From CAJBNH01 sp964447285 (GTDB taxonomy: Bacteria; Myxococcota_A; UBA9042): DNA of 64,000 nt. The position numbers were made by a program, and so were the translations under genes. The notes under the pieces were generated by a model. It made no database searches and was not told where the DNA came from. It saw only the letters and a list, made by a program, of their open reading frames with translations. Numbering within the stretch: the first letter of the stretch is position 1; the number at the start of each line of letters is the position of its first letter. Below, one piece after another: positions 1 to 8,283 of this stretch. The stretch covers positions 121,439 to 185,438 of the forward strand of contig CAYURO010000006.1 in assembly GCA_964447285.1 (NCBI GenBank). The letters are read 5' to 3'.

Positions 1-765
1 CCAGGTCTGCTGCAACGAGCGACGGGGCTGACAGGTTACAACGCCGGGATCGACGGCCAAGACTTCCTCTACGCTGAGTTGCTTCACCATCGCCTCCGGC
101 AGCGCCACCGGGCAAAGGTGGTACTGCTCCACCTCGATGCCTCAAGCCTGCACGACACCACCGACGAAGTGCGACGCTTGCAGCAGTTCGCGCGATGGGT
201 CGACGACGACGCCTACGTGCGTGAGGTGCTGTCGCGCCGCGGCCCCTATGAAACGCTCAAGCTTTGGTCCTGGGCCTACCGTTACAACGGCATCGCCCTG
301 CCGATCCTGCGCAACTCGCTGCTGCAACGCGACTCGGCGCCCGCGGACGGCTTTGTGCCTCTGGATGGCAAGTTGCTTGCGCAGTCGACCGATCCGCCGC
401 CCCAGTCGACTCAACCCACCGCGGCTCATGCGACGTTCTCCATCTCGCCCACGCGCTTGGCCGACCTGCGTCTGCTTATCTCGCGCTGCCGTGAGGACGG
501 AACCCGGCTGGTCGTGTTCACGAGCCCGACACTGCTGACCACGCGCCCCGAGCGCGACGCTTGGCAAGCGGCTCTCCAGATCGAGCTTCGGAATCATCCT
601 GAAGTCGCGTTTCTGGCCTTGGACTGCTACGCGCCCAGCAATCCGTTCTTGGACGAGCTCGGATTGTTCCGCGACAACGGTCACTTGAACCGACAGGGTG
701 CGGTCCTCTACTCCGAATGGCTGGGCCGAGAGTTGGCGACCGTCCTCGCTACCCCGTCCACGTGA
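1..765 (+). CDS. SGNH-hydrolase-like (DUF1574-type) protein, 5' end outside window
   Basis: The open frame runs to the first base of the window, so the N-terminus is missing. An internal TTG at 79 is unlikely to be the real start, because the residues before it (GYNAGIDGQ, then an ELL segment) continue a recognisable fold. The pattern 'N-x-G-x-x-G', then a hydrophobic strand ending LLHLD, then DNGHLNRQGA near the C-terminus, matches SGNH/GDSL-type folds in which Asp and His sit in the last block. DUF1574-like members of this group are often found with O-acetyltransferases and envelope polysaccharide genes. No signal peptide can be judged. The substrate is unknown. It reads toward the nuo operon but is separated from it by about 360 bases. 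Confidence 0.5.
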   Translation, partial: PGLLQRATGLTGYNAGIDGQDFLYAELLHHRLRQRHRAKVVLLHLDASSLHDTTDEVRRLQQFARWVDDDAYVREVLSRRGPYETLKLWSWAYRYNGIALPILRNSLLQRDSAPADGFVPLDGKLLAQSTDPPPQSTQPTAAHATFSISPTRLADLRLLISRCREDGTRLVVFTSPTLLTTRPERDAWQAALQIELRNHPEVAFLALDCYAPSNPFLDELGLFRDNGHLNRQGAVLYSEWLGRELATVLATPST

Positions 766-1123
766 GTGTCAGGGTCGGTGACGTGATGCGGTGAACCCGA
801 GGCAGATGTGCCCGGCGCAGCGACCAGTCTGTCCCACAATCTCTTTCGCGCGCGAGCTGCTGTGTGCGATACGTGGCCATTTCCTGTGTTCACGGCATCC
901 AGCCGCTTGCACCTATCGAGCCCCCTCCCGGAGGCGGTCAAACGCAACCCGACAAGGTGGAGCGGACCGCGATCTCAACGATTGTGCGGGCCGAGGGGTG
1001 TACCGCTCCTTCACAGCGTGCTAAATGGCGCGCGGTTTTGCGGTTCCCGCCCCCCGGCGTTGCTCTCCCGCTCGCCGGCACGCGCGGACCGCCCCCAAAC
1101 TGAAATGTGAAGGTGGAACAGGC
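766..1123. other. Intergenic region upstream of the nuo operon
   Basis: This 358-base stretch carries no credible gene; the short open frames in it lack ribosome-binding sites and family-like sequence. It should hold the promoter of the complex I operon, but I could not pick a convincing -35/-10 pair. The only clear signal is the purine-rich AGGTGG at 1111-1116, the ribosome-binding site of nuoA. Confidence 0.5.
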
Positions 1124-1486
1124 ATGTCCGACTCTTGGATCGCCGCCGTCTTGTTCATGGCCGTTTCGGCCGCCATCGCGGGGTTGATGGTGGGCCTGAA
1201 CTGGGTGTTGGGTGCGAAGAGCAAAGCGGCTTCCGCAGTGCGCACCACGACCTACGAGTGCGGCGAGGAGCCGGACGGGGGCGCTTGGATCCGCTTCCAC
1301 CCGCGCTACTACGTGGTCGCCCTGGTGTTCGTCGTATTCGACGTCGAAGCCGCGTTCATGCTGCCGTGGGCCCTGGGCCTGCGCGGCGGCGGCTGGCTGA
1401 CGATCCTCGAGATGGGGGCATTCCTGACGATCCTGATGCTGGGCTGGCTGTACGCCCTGCGCAAGGGAGCGCTGAGATGGCAGTAG
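1124..1486 (+). CDS. nuoA: NADH-quinone oxidoreductase subunit A
   Basis: 120-residue membrane subunit of the proton-pumping complex I, placed at the junction of the membrane arm and the quinone site. The family pattern TTYECGEEP is followed by a strand carrying YYVVALVFVVFDVEAAF, typical of NuoA, with three membrane helices in all. The reading frame is open further upstream, but the ATG at 1124 follows AGGTGG by seven bases and gives the normal family length. The stop overlaps the start of nuoB by ten bases, so the two are probably translationally coupled. First gene of an eleven-gene operon. Confidence 0.95.
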   Translation: MSDSWIAAVLFMAVSAAIAGLMVGLNWVLGAKSKAASAVRTTTYECGEEPDGGAWIRFHPRYYVVALVFVVFDVEAAFMLPWALGLRGGGWLTILEMGAFLTILMLGWLYALRKGALRWQ

Positions 1487-2322
1487 ACAACAAAGACGCC
1501 CGCGAGGGCCTGAGCTACACGCAGCCGCTGTTCGACGTGATGGAGTCGGTGCCCGGTCTCGACATCGGCATCACCACGATCGAGAAGCTGTTGACCTGGG
1601 CCAGCACCAACAGCCTGTGGGTCTTCCCGATGGCGACGTCGTGCTGCGGCATCGAATTGATGTCCGTCCAGGCGGGCCGCGTCGACATGGAACGCATGGG
1701 CAGCTTCATGCGCGGTGCCCCCCGGCAGTGCGACGTCATGGTCGTGGCCGGCACCATCACCGTGAAGATGGCGCCTCGCGTCAAGAAGTTGTGGGACCAG
1801 ATGCCCGAGCCCAAGTGGGTCATCGCGATGGGAAGTTGCGCCATCAGCGGCGATTTCTACCGCGACATCTACTCGGTGGTGCCCGGCATCGACACGTTCC
1901 TGCCCGTCGACGTCTATGTCCCGGGCTGCCCGCCGAATCCAGAGCACCTGATCGGTGGCCTGATCCGGCTGCAAGAGAAGATCCGGCTACAGCGCGAGGG
2001 CAAGTGGGTCGAGCCCGAGGCACGCCCCGAGACGGCCAAGATGATCCGGCCCGCCAACCGCCGCCTGCAGGATGCGGACCGCGACCCCGCGCTGCTGCAG
2101 GCGCAGATGGATGCCGTGCTGCGCATGGGCGTGAACGGCCGCGAGGACCGCGCCAACGAGATCGGCCTGTTCCCCGGCGACCGCATTGTCGCGGCCGAGA
2201 ACTTGGGCATCGGTCGCAACGTCGTCGCCGCTGCCAACCCGGCTGTCGGCCCGCGTCCCGAGCCGCCGGTCGCCTACGCCGAGCAGCCCTCTGCCCCCCT
2301 GAAGCAAGAGGTGACGCCATGA
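1477..2322 (+). CDS. nuoB: NADH-quinone oxidoreductase subunit B, with long C-terminal tail
   Basis: Carries the terminal [4Fe-4S] cluster N2, which passes electrons to quinone. The four ligands are visible: Cys56 and Cys57 in SCCGIE, Cys121 in GSCA and Cys151 in PGCPPNPE. The catalytic core ends at about residue 175. The protein then continues for about 105 residues, rich in Arg, Ala and Pro, that I do not recognise; most bacterial NuoB proteins are 160-190 residues and this one is 281. The start overlaps nuoA by ten bases and the stop overlaps nuoC in an ATGA. The extra tail is in frame with no sign of a frameshift, so it looks real. Confidence 0.94.
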   Translation: MAVDNKDAREGLSYTQPLFDVMESVPGLDIGITTIEKLLTWASTNSLWVFPMATSCCGIELMSVQAGRVDMERMGSFMRGAPRQCDVMVVAGTITVKMAPRVKKLWDQMPEPKWVIAMGSCAISGDFYRDIYSVVPGIDTFLPVDVYVPGCPPNPEHLIGGLIRLQEKIRLQREGKWVEPEARPETAKMIRPANRRLQDADRDPALLQAQMDAVLRMGVNGREDRANEIGLFPGDRIVAAENLGIGRNVVAAANPAVGPRPEPPVAYAEQPSAPLKQEVTP

Positions 2323-2807
2323 CGCCCGAACTCCAGGCTGCCATCGGCCAGCTGCTGGGCCGCGAGGACGTCGCCGCGTTCGGCATGGTCGTGCCCGCTG
2401 CACAACACTTCGCGCTCGCCAAGCTACTGAAGGACAACGGCTATCTGTTCTACGTGACCGTCGTCGCCAGCCACTGGCCTGCCCAAGCCGCCGCCAAGGG
2501 CGCGCCCGAGACCGCCGAGCACTTCGAGGTCGCGACGGTCCTGCGCAACCTGCCAGACTTGCCGGGGAATCGTACCGGCTCGCAGACCTTCTCGTGGTGC
2601 GTCGACCTGGCCGCTGGACAGGACATCGACTCGCTGGTGCCGCTGTTTGCCGGTGCCGATTGGCAAGAGCGCGAGCAGTACGACCTGGTCGGCGTTCGCT
2701 TCGCCGGTCACCCCGATCTCCGCCGTCTGATGATGGACGAGGACTGGCCCGGCCACCCGCTGCGCCGCGACTATGCCATCGAGACCCCGCACGCTCCCTG
2801 GAGGTAA
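2319..2807 (+). CDS. nuoC: NADH-quinone oxidoreductase subunit C
   Basis: 162-residue hydrophilic subunit of the quinone-side connecting module, corresponding to the 30 kDa subunit. The signature EREQYDLVGVRFAGHPDLRR, followed by MMDEDWPGHPLRRDY, is diagnostic for NuoC. It is a separate protein here, not fused to NuoD as in Escherichia coli. Translation starts inside the nuoB stop (ATGA, 2319-2322), and nuoD begins four bases after its stop. N-terminal conservation is weaker than the C-terminal half, as usual for the family. Confidence 0.93.
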   Translation: MTPELQAAIGQLLGREDVAAFGMVVPAAQHFALAKLLKDNGYLFYVTVVASHWPAQAAAKGAPETAEHFEVATVLRNLPDLPGNRTGSQTFSWCVDLAAGQDIDSLVPLFAGADWQEREQYDLVGVRFAGHPDLRRLMMDEDWPGHPLRRDYAIETPHAPWR

Positions 2808-2811
2808 CCCG

Positions 2812-4014
2812 ATGACCCACGCGGTCTTCGACGCCCTGAACCCGCCGCCCGTTGCCGACGTACACCTCGACCTCGAGAGCTACGACGCCGACGCCGACCT
2901 GATGGTCCTGAACCTGGGCCCGCAGCACCCCAGCACGCACGGCGTGTTTCGGGTCAAGCTCGTCCTGGACGGCGAAGTCATCGTCAAGGCGGTTCCCTAT
3001 CCCGGCTATCTGCACCGCGGGGTCGAAAAGCTTCTCGAAAAGCTGACTTACGCCCAGCAGACGCCCATCGTCGACAAGAACGACTACCTGTCGCCGATGA
3101 TCAACGAGCAAGTCCTGAACATGGCCTTCGAGGCCGGCCTGGGCATCGAGGTGCCGCGTCGCGCGCGCTGGCTCCGCACCATCCTGGCCGAGCTGCAGCG
3201 CCTTGCCTCGCACCTGGTCGCCATCGGCACGTTCGTGATGGACGTGGGCGGTTCGATCGGCGGCGGCGCGTCGATGTTCATGTACACGTTCCGCGACCGC
3301 GAGCTGATCCTCGACCTGTTTGAGGACCTGACGGGCGGCCGCTTCCACTACAACACGCATCAGGTCGGCGGCAATCGCCACGACGTGCCCGTGGGCTGGG
3401 ACGTGAGCATTCGCGCCGCTTGCGACCAGATCGAGCGCAGCCTGGACGAGTGGGACGTGATGACGGTGAAGAACGGCGTGTTCCGCGACCGCACCATCGG
3501 CGTGGGCGTGCTCAGCCGCGACCTGGCCCTGCAGTTGGGCGCCAGCGGCCCCGTCATGCGCGCCAGCGGTATCGATCTGGACCTGCGTCGCGACGCGCCG
3601 TACCACCTGTACGACGAGCTCGATGTGCAGGTGGCCACCGGGACCGGCGGCGACTGCTTCACCCGCTACCGCCTGCGCGCGGTCGAGTGCCGCGAGAGCA
3701 TTCGCCTGATCCGCATCCTGCTCGAGGACGTGCCTGAAGGTCCGCTGTGCTCGCTGAAGCCCAGCAAGGGGCCGACAGCCGTCAAGATCAAGGACGGCCA
3801 GTGGTACGTGGCGGTCGAGGGCCCCCGCGGCGAGATCGGCACCTATCTGATCGCCGGCGGCAACAAGGGCATGTCTCCGTACCGCTTGAAGATCCGCCCG
3901 CCCAGCCTGCACGCGCTGGCGACCGTGCCGTATCTGCTGCCCGGGCACACCCTTAGCGACGCCGTGGCCATCCTGGGCTCGCTCGACCCCATCATGGGCG
4001 AGGTGGACCGATGA
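2812..4014 (+). CDS. nuoD: NADH-quinone oxidoreductase subunit D
   Basis: 400-residue 49 kDa-type subunit that forms the quinone-binding pocket with NuoB. Near the N-terminus GPQHPSTHGV is the canonical loop carrying the quinone-site histidine, and the protein ends in the usual GEVDR. The ATG at 2812 follows GGAGGT at 2800-2805, inside the end of nuoC. The next gene is nuoH, which overlaps the stop by four bases. The nuoE, nuoF and nuoG genes that normally sit between D and H are absent. Confidence 0.96.
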   Translation: MTHAVFDALNPPPVADVHLDLESYDADADLMVLNLGPQHPSTHGVFRVKLVLDGEVIVKAVPYPGYLHRGVEKLLEKLTYAQQTPIVDKNDYLSPMINEQVLNMAFEAGLGIEVPRRARWLRTILAELQRLASHLVAIGTFVMDVGGSIGGGASMFMYTFRDRELILDLFEDLTGGRFHYNTHQVGGNRHDVPVGWDVSIRAACDQIERSLDEWDVMTVKNGVFRDRTIGVGVLSRDLALQLGASGPVMRASGIDLDLRRDAPYHLYDELDVQVATGTGGDCFTRYRLRAVECRESIRLIRILLEDVPEGPLCSLKPSKGPTAVKIKDGQWYVAVEGPRGEIGTYLIAGGNKGMSPYRLKIRPPSLHALATVPYLLPGHTLSDAVAILGSLDPIMGEVDR

Positions 4015-5024
4015 CGACCGCTGATTTCCTAGCCAACGCCTGGCTGCGCGGCCTGGTCGCCAGCGTCGTGGTGCTGACCGGCATTCTGGTCGTCGCCGCC
4101 TGGGCCACCTGGGTCGAGCGCCGCGTCGCCGGCCGCCTGCAAAACCGCGTCGGTCCCAACCGCGTGGGCTGGTTCGGCTTGCTGCAGCCGATTGCCGATG
4201 CCCTGAAGCTCCTGCGCAAGGAAGTGCTGGTGCCCGACCGCGCGGATCGCGGCTTGTTCCTGCTCGCCCCCGGTCTGCTGCTGTTCTTCGCCATGGCCGC
4301 CATCGCGGTGGTGCCGTGGGGCCCGGGGCTCGTCGCCGCCGACCTCGACATCGGCCTGCTGTGGGTCCTTGCGATGTCCGGCATGATGCTGGTGCCCACC
4401 TGGATCGCGGGCTGGTCCAGCAACAACAAGTACTCGCTGGTCGCCGGCATGCGCGCGGCGGCCCAAGGCATCAGCTACGAGGTGCCCCTGCTGCTGTCGG
4501 CGCTGGTGCCGGTGATGCTCGCCGGGTCATTCAACCTCAGCGACATCGCTGACGCCCAGGCCCGCGACGGCTGGTATGCGATCTGGCCCCCCGGCATTGG
4601 CTTGGCCGCCTTCGTCATCTACTTCACCACGTCACTGGCCGAGGCGAACCGGATTCCCTTCGATATCCCGGAGGCCGAGAGCGAGCTCGTCGCCGGCGTC
4701 AGCACCGAATACACCGGCATCGCGTTCGGCCTGTTCCAGATGACCGAGTACATCCACACCTGGCTGTCCAGCGCGGTCGCGACGCTGCTGTTCCTGGGCG
4801 GCTGGCACGGTCCGTTTCTGGGCGATTCGTGGTGGGCGGGCCTGATCTGGATGGTCTTCAAAACCTCGGTGCTCTTCATCTCGATCATGCTGCTGCGCTG
4901 GAGCCTTGTGCGGTTGCGCGCCGACCAGTTGATGCGCTTCTGCTGGGTATGGCTCGTTCCGATCGGGCTGGGGCTCGTTGCGGCGACGGCGATCTGGATC
5001 CAGGTCGCTGAAGGAGGGCGCTGA
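4011..5024 (+). CDS. nuoH: NADH-quinone oxidoreductase subunit H
   Basis: 337-residue membrane subunit with about eight helices, linking the quinone cavity to the proton pumps. The first cytoplasmic loop shows GRLQNRVGPNRVG and the third shows EANRIPFDIPEAESELVAG, both near-invariant in NuoH; the acidic residues of the second are part of the proton relay. The start overlaps the nuoD stop in ATGA, which confirms that the peripheral NADH module genes are not merely displaced by a few genes within this operon. Confidence 0.96.
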   Translation: MTTADFLANAWLRGLVASVVVLTGILVVAAWATWVERRVAGRLQNRVGPNRVGWFGLLQPIADALKLLRKEVLVPDRADRGLFLLAPGLLLFFAMAAIAVVPWGPGLVAADLDIGLLWVLAMSGMMLVPTWIAGWSSNNKYSLVAGMRAAAQGISYEVPLLLSALVPVMLAGSFNLSDIADAQARDGWYAIWPPGIGLAAFVIYFTTSLAEANRIPFDIPEAESELVAGVSTEYTGIAFGLFQMTEYIHTWLSSAVATLLFLGGWHGPFLGDSWWAGLIWMVFKTSVLFISIMLLRWSLVRLRADQLMRFCWVWLVPIGLGLVAATAIWIQVAEGGR

Positions 5025-5027
5025 CCC

Positions 5028-5606
5028 ATGGGCCACTATCTCCAAGCCATGAAGTCGGTGGGCACCACGCTGAAGAACGCGTTGCGCAAGCCGACGACCG
5101 TGCTGTACCCTGAGGTCATCCGCCCGCGCAGTGACCGGTATCGTGTGGCCTTCGCGCTGACGCACGACGAGCACGGCGAAGAGAATTGCATCGCCTGCAA
5201 GCTGTGTTCACTCATCTGCCCGTCCGAGATCATCACCGTTACGTCCGGCGAGAAGCGCGAGTCTCCCGTCACCGGCAAGAAGCGCGGCTATCTCGACGAC
5301 TTCACGCTCGACATGAATGCTTGCATCTACTGCGAGTTGTGCGTGCAGGTCTGCCCCACCGACGCCATCGTGATGGCCCGCCAACCCGAGACGCCCGCGT
5401 TTGCGCGCGAGGATCTCGTGATGACGATGGACAAGCTGTACGCCAACGAGACGAGCAAGCCGCTGTCGTGGTCCAACGGCACCCGGCTGTGCGACGTGCA
5501 GGACCCGGCAAGGCCGGTGACCACGCTGCAGGCCAAGGCAGAGGCTTCGGTGCCTGAACCGGCCCCGACCGCCCAGCCTGCTCCCCCTACCGCAGAGGTG
5601 CCGTGA
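5028..5606 (+). CDS. nuoI: NADH-quinone oxidoreductase subunit I, 2x[4Fe-4S] ferredoxin type
   Basis: 192-residue subunit carrying clusters N6a and N6b. Two complete CxxCxxCxxxCP motifs are present: Cys54, 57, 60 and 64, and Cys99, 102, 105 and 109. A Pro/Ala/Glu-rich tail of about 25 residues follows the conserved region. It starts three bases after the nuoH stop, and its own stop overlaps the nuoJ start. In an enzyme without NuoEFG, this subunit would be the outermost iron-sulfur carrier encoded here, and so the likely docking point for the electron donor or for a donor module encoded elsewhere. Confidence 0.95.
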   Translation: MGHYLQAMKSVGTTLKNALRKPTTVLYPEVIRPRSDRYRVAFALTHDEHGEENCIACKLCSLICPSEIITVTSGEKRESPVTGKKRGYLDDFTLDMNACIYCELCVQVCPTDAIVMARQPETPAFAREDLVMTMDKLYANETSKPLSWSNGTRLCDVQDPARPVTTLQAKAEASVPEPAPTAQPAPPTAEVP

Positions 5607-6103
5607 TGGCCGAAACCATCGCCTTCGGGATCATTGCCGCGTGCATGTTGGGGTCGGGCCTGCTCGCCGTCACCAGCAAGAAGCTCGTGCACTCGGTCCT
5701 GTGGCTCGCCGCGACCCTGGTCTCTACCGCCGCCCTGTATGTGGCGTTGGCGGCTCCGTTTCTCGCGGCGATGCAGATCGTCCTCTACACAGGCGGCGTC
5801 GTGACCCTGATGCTGTTCGGCGTGATGCTGACCGACCAGGCGCACGACGTCGGCGCGGCCAATTTGAGCGGCAAGCGCCTGCCGGCGGTCCTGCTGGGCC
5901 TGCTGCTGTTCGGCCTGCTGGCCGCGGCGATCCAGCGCACCAGCCTGCCGCCCATCGTCGAGGCCCCTCCCGCAAGCACCGTCGAGCTGGGCAAGGTCCT
6001 GCTGCTCGACCACGTGGTCGCGTTTGAGGCGCTGTCCGTTCTGCTGTTGGCGACCATGATCGGTGCGATCGTGCTGGCCCGCCGCAACGACGTTCAGGAC
6101 TGA
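5606..6103 (+). CDS. nuoJ: NADH-quinone oxidoreductase subunit J
   Basis: 165-residue membrane subunit with five predicted helices. MQIVLYTGGVVTLMLFGVML is the conserved third helix, which contains the pi-bulge and switch region coupling the quinone site to the pumps. The ATG at 5606 shares one base with the nuoI stop (TGATG); a GTG three bases upstream is an alternative start that adds one residue. The gap to nuoK is eleven bases and contains GAGGAG. Confidence 0.92.
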   Translation: MAETIAFGIIAACMLGSGLLAVTSKKLVHSVLWLAATLVSTAALYVALAAPFLAAMQIVLYTGGVVTLMLFGVMLTDQAHDVGAANLSGKRLPAVLLGLLLFGLLAAAIQRTSLPPIVEAPPASTVELGKVLLLDHVVAFEALSVLLLATMIGAIVLARRNDVQD

Positions 6104-6114
6104 GGAGACACGCC

Positions 6115-6414
6115 ATGCCCACCTCTGCCTATCTGCTTCTTGGCGCCGCCCTGTTCTGCTTGGGCGTGTTCGGCGTGCTGACCCGGCGCAACGCGATCGG
6201 CGTGCTGATCGGCGTCGAGCTGATGACGAACGCCGTGAACCTGAACCTGGTCGCGCTGTCCCGGGCCAACGGCCACCTGACCGGTCAGGCCTTTGCGCTG
6301 TTCTCGCTGGCGCTGACGGTTGCTGAAGTCATCGTGGGCCTCGCCATCGTGCTGCTGCTCTACCGCTCGCACCGCAGCGTGCTGACCGATTCCGCCGTGG
6401 AGATGAAGGGATGA
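6115..6414 (+). CDS. nuoK: NADH-quinone oxidoreductase subunit K
   Basis: 99-residue three-helix membrane subunit. The family's helix-2 pattern is clear in GVELMTNAVNLNL, whose Glu is one of the two essential acidic residues; the second lies in VAEVIVGLAIVLLLYR. The length is exactly typical. GAGGAG at 6102-6107 is the ribosome-binding site. The stop overlaps the nuoL start in ATGA. Confidence 0.94.
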   Translation: MPTSAYLLLGAALFCLGVFGVLTRRNAIGVLIGVELMTNAVNLNLVALSRANGHLTGQAFALFSLALTVAEVIVGLAIVLLLYRSHRSVLTDSAVEMKG

Positions 6415-8258
6415 ACATCGCCTCTCCCATCACGCTCGCCGCGGTGGCCGTCATGGCCCCGCTCGCGACGTTCCTGCTCATCGGCCTGATCGCGCCGCTG
6501 CGCCGCTCTGGCAGACCCGCCGCGTGGGTGGGGATCTTGGGCGCAACCACGTCCACGGTGGCCGCCGCGCTGCTCGTGGCCGACGGCCGCAGCGACATCC
6601 TGATCGCCGATTGGCTGGGCGCGGGCGGCAAGTTCTTCGCCTCCATCGGCTTCCAGGTCGACGGCATTTCGGCCTCGATGCTGCTGGTCGTGTCGCTGGT
6701 CGCCTGGTGCGTGCAGGTGTTCTCGCTGGGCTACATGAGCGACGAGACCCCCGCGGGCCTGGGCCGCTACTACACGTGGCACTCGCTGTTCCTGTTCAGT
6801 ATGAACGGCCTGGTGATGTCGCCCAATGCCCTGCAATTGTTCCTTTGTTGGGAGTTGGTCGGACTGGCTTCCTACCTGCTGATCGGCTTCTACTTCCGCA
6901 AGCCCTCCGCCGGCCGCGCGGCCGTCAAGGCGTTCTGGATCACCAAGCTCGCCGACATCGGTCTGGGCGCCGGTCTGGTCGCGCTTTACGTGCTGACGTC
7001 CAAGGCCAGCCCCGACGGCATCGGCTCGTTCGACTGGTCGCCCCAGGTCGCGCAGGCCATCGGCACGGGCGGCGCCACCGTGGTTGCCGGTCTGTTCTTC
7101 ATCGCCGTGATGGGCAAGTCCGCGCAGTTCCCGCTGCACATCTGGCTGCCCGACGCGATGGAAGGCCCCACACCCGTGTCCGCCCTGCTGCACGCCGCCA
7201 CCATGGTCGCCGCGGGCGTCTATCTGGTCGTGCGGGCCTATCCGCTGTTCCAGGCCGCCCCCGACGTGCTGCTGTTCATGACGTATCTGGGCGCTTGGAC
7301 GGCGATTTTCGCGGCCGTGATCGCCACCGTGCAGACCGACATCAAGAAGGTGCTGGCCTACTCCACGTGCTCGCAGCTGGGCTACATGGTGTCGGGCTTG
7401 GGCGCGGGGTCGTTGTTCGGCGGCTACTTCCACCTGTTCACCCACGCGGGCTTCAAGGCGCTGCTGTTCCTGGGTGCCGGCGCACTGATCCACGCGGTGC
7501 ACTCGAACGAGCTGACCGACATGGGCGGCCTGTGGCGCAAGATGAAGCTGTCGGGCACGGCCTTCATCCTCGGCGCGCTCGCCCTTGCCGGCGTACCCGG
7601 TTTGGCCGGTTTCTTCAGCAAGGACACCATCCTAGAGGCGCTGCACGCGTCCGGCCAGACGGTGCCCTGGCTGATGCTGCTGTTGGCGGCGGGCCTGACG
7701 GCGTTCTACATGACGCGCGTGGTCGCCATGGCCCTGTTCGGCAAGCCCGGTCACCACACCGAGCACGCCCACGAAGCCCCTGCCTCGATGCTGATTCCGG
7801 TCTTGCTGCTGGCCGTCACGGCCGTGGGCGCGGGCTACATGGGTGGGCCGCTGGCCAAGATGGTCGGCGCCGAGTACGCGTTCCACTGGTCCATGACGGG
7901 CATCATCGCCACGTCGCTGGGTTTGCTGGGCATCGCGGCGGGCTGGGCCATCTACGGGGCACGCATTGTAACCCCGCAGCAACTGTCTGTTTTCGCTCCC
8001 ATCGGCAACTTCATTCGGGCATCGGCCGTCGACCGCTCAGCGGCATGGGTGTACCGCAACGCCATGCTTGGCCTCGGCAGCGGCATCGCCTGGTTCGATC
8101 GGTATGTCGTCGACGGCGTGATGAACCTTTCGGCGTGGCTGACCATGACCGGCGGACAGAAGCTGCGGACGCTGCAGACGGGTCGCGCGGGCGACTACGT
8201 GTACGCCGTGCTGGTCGGCGTAGTGCTGCTGGTCGCGGCTGGCTTGTGGAACGCGTGA
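6411..8258 (+). CDS. nuoL: NADH-quinone oxidoreductase subunit L (distal proton pump)
   Basis: 615-residue antiporter-like subunit. Residues such as LFLCWELVGLASYLLIGFYF and FPLHIWLPDAMEGPTPVSA are the Mrp/NuoL family signatures, with the key Glu in helix 5 and Lys/His residues in the central channel. The C-terminal third contains the long lateral helix region and a terminal anchor helix. Length fits the family. Translation starts within the nuoK stop; 25 bases separate it from nuoM, including AAGGAGG. Confidence 0.95.
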   Translation: MNIASPITLAAVAVMAPLATFLLIGLIAPLRRSGRPAAWVGILGATTSTVAAALLVADGRSDILIADWLGAGGKFFASIGFQVDGISASMLLVVSLVAWCVQVFSLGYMSDETPAGLGRYYTWHSLFLFSMNGLVMSPNALQLFLCWELVGLASYLLIGFYFRKPSAGRAAVKAFWITKLADIGLGAGLVALYVLTSKASPDGIGSFDWSPQVAQAIGTGGATVVAGLFFIAVMGKSAQFPLHIWLPDAMEGPTPVSALLHAATMVAAGVYLVVRAYPLFQAAPDVLLFMTYLGAWTAIFAAVIATVQTDIKKVLAYSTCSQLGYMVSGLGAGSLFGGYFHLFTHAGFKALLFLGAGALIHAVHSNELTDMGGLWRKMKLSGTAFILGALALAGVPGLAGFFSKDTILEALHASGQTVPWLMLLLAAGLTAFYMTRVVAMALFGKPGHHTEHAHEAPASMLIPVLLLAVTAVGAGYMGGPLAKMVGAEYAFHWSMTGIIATSLGLLGIAAGWAIYGARIVTPQQLSVFAPIGNFIRASAVDRSAAWVYRNAMLGLGSGIAWFDRYVVDGVMNLSAWLTMTGGQKLRTLQTGRAGDYVYAVLVGVVLLVAAGLWNA

Positions 8259-8283
8259 TTCAGGAACGGAAGAAGGAGGCTCG

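Noticed and set aside
1025..1123. Longer nuoA start at 1025
   Set aside because: The extra N-terminus is Arg/Pro-rich and non-hydrophobic, while the ATG at 1124 has a good ribosome-binding site and family length.
1987..3948. 653-codon open frame on the minus strand across nuoBCD
   Set aside because: It is antisense to three genes with clear family motifs; long shadow frames are expected in DNA with high third-position GC. The translation is compositionally odd, with no domain.
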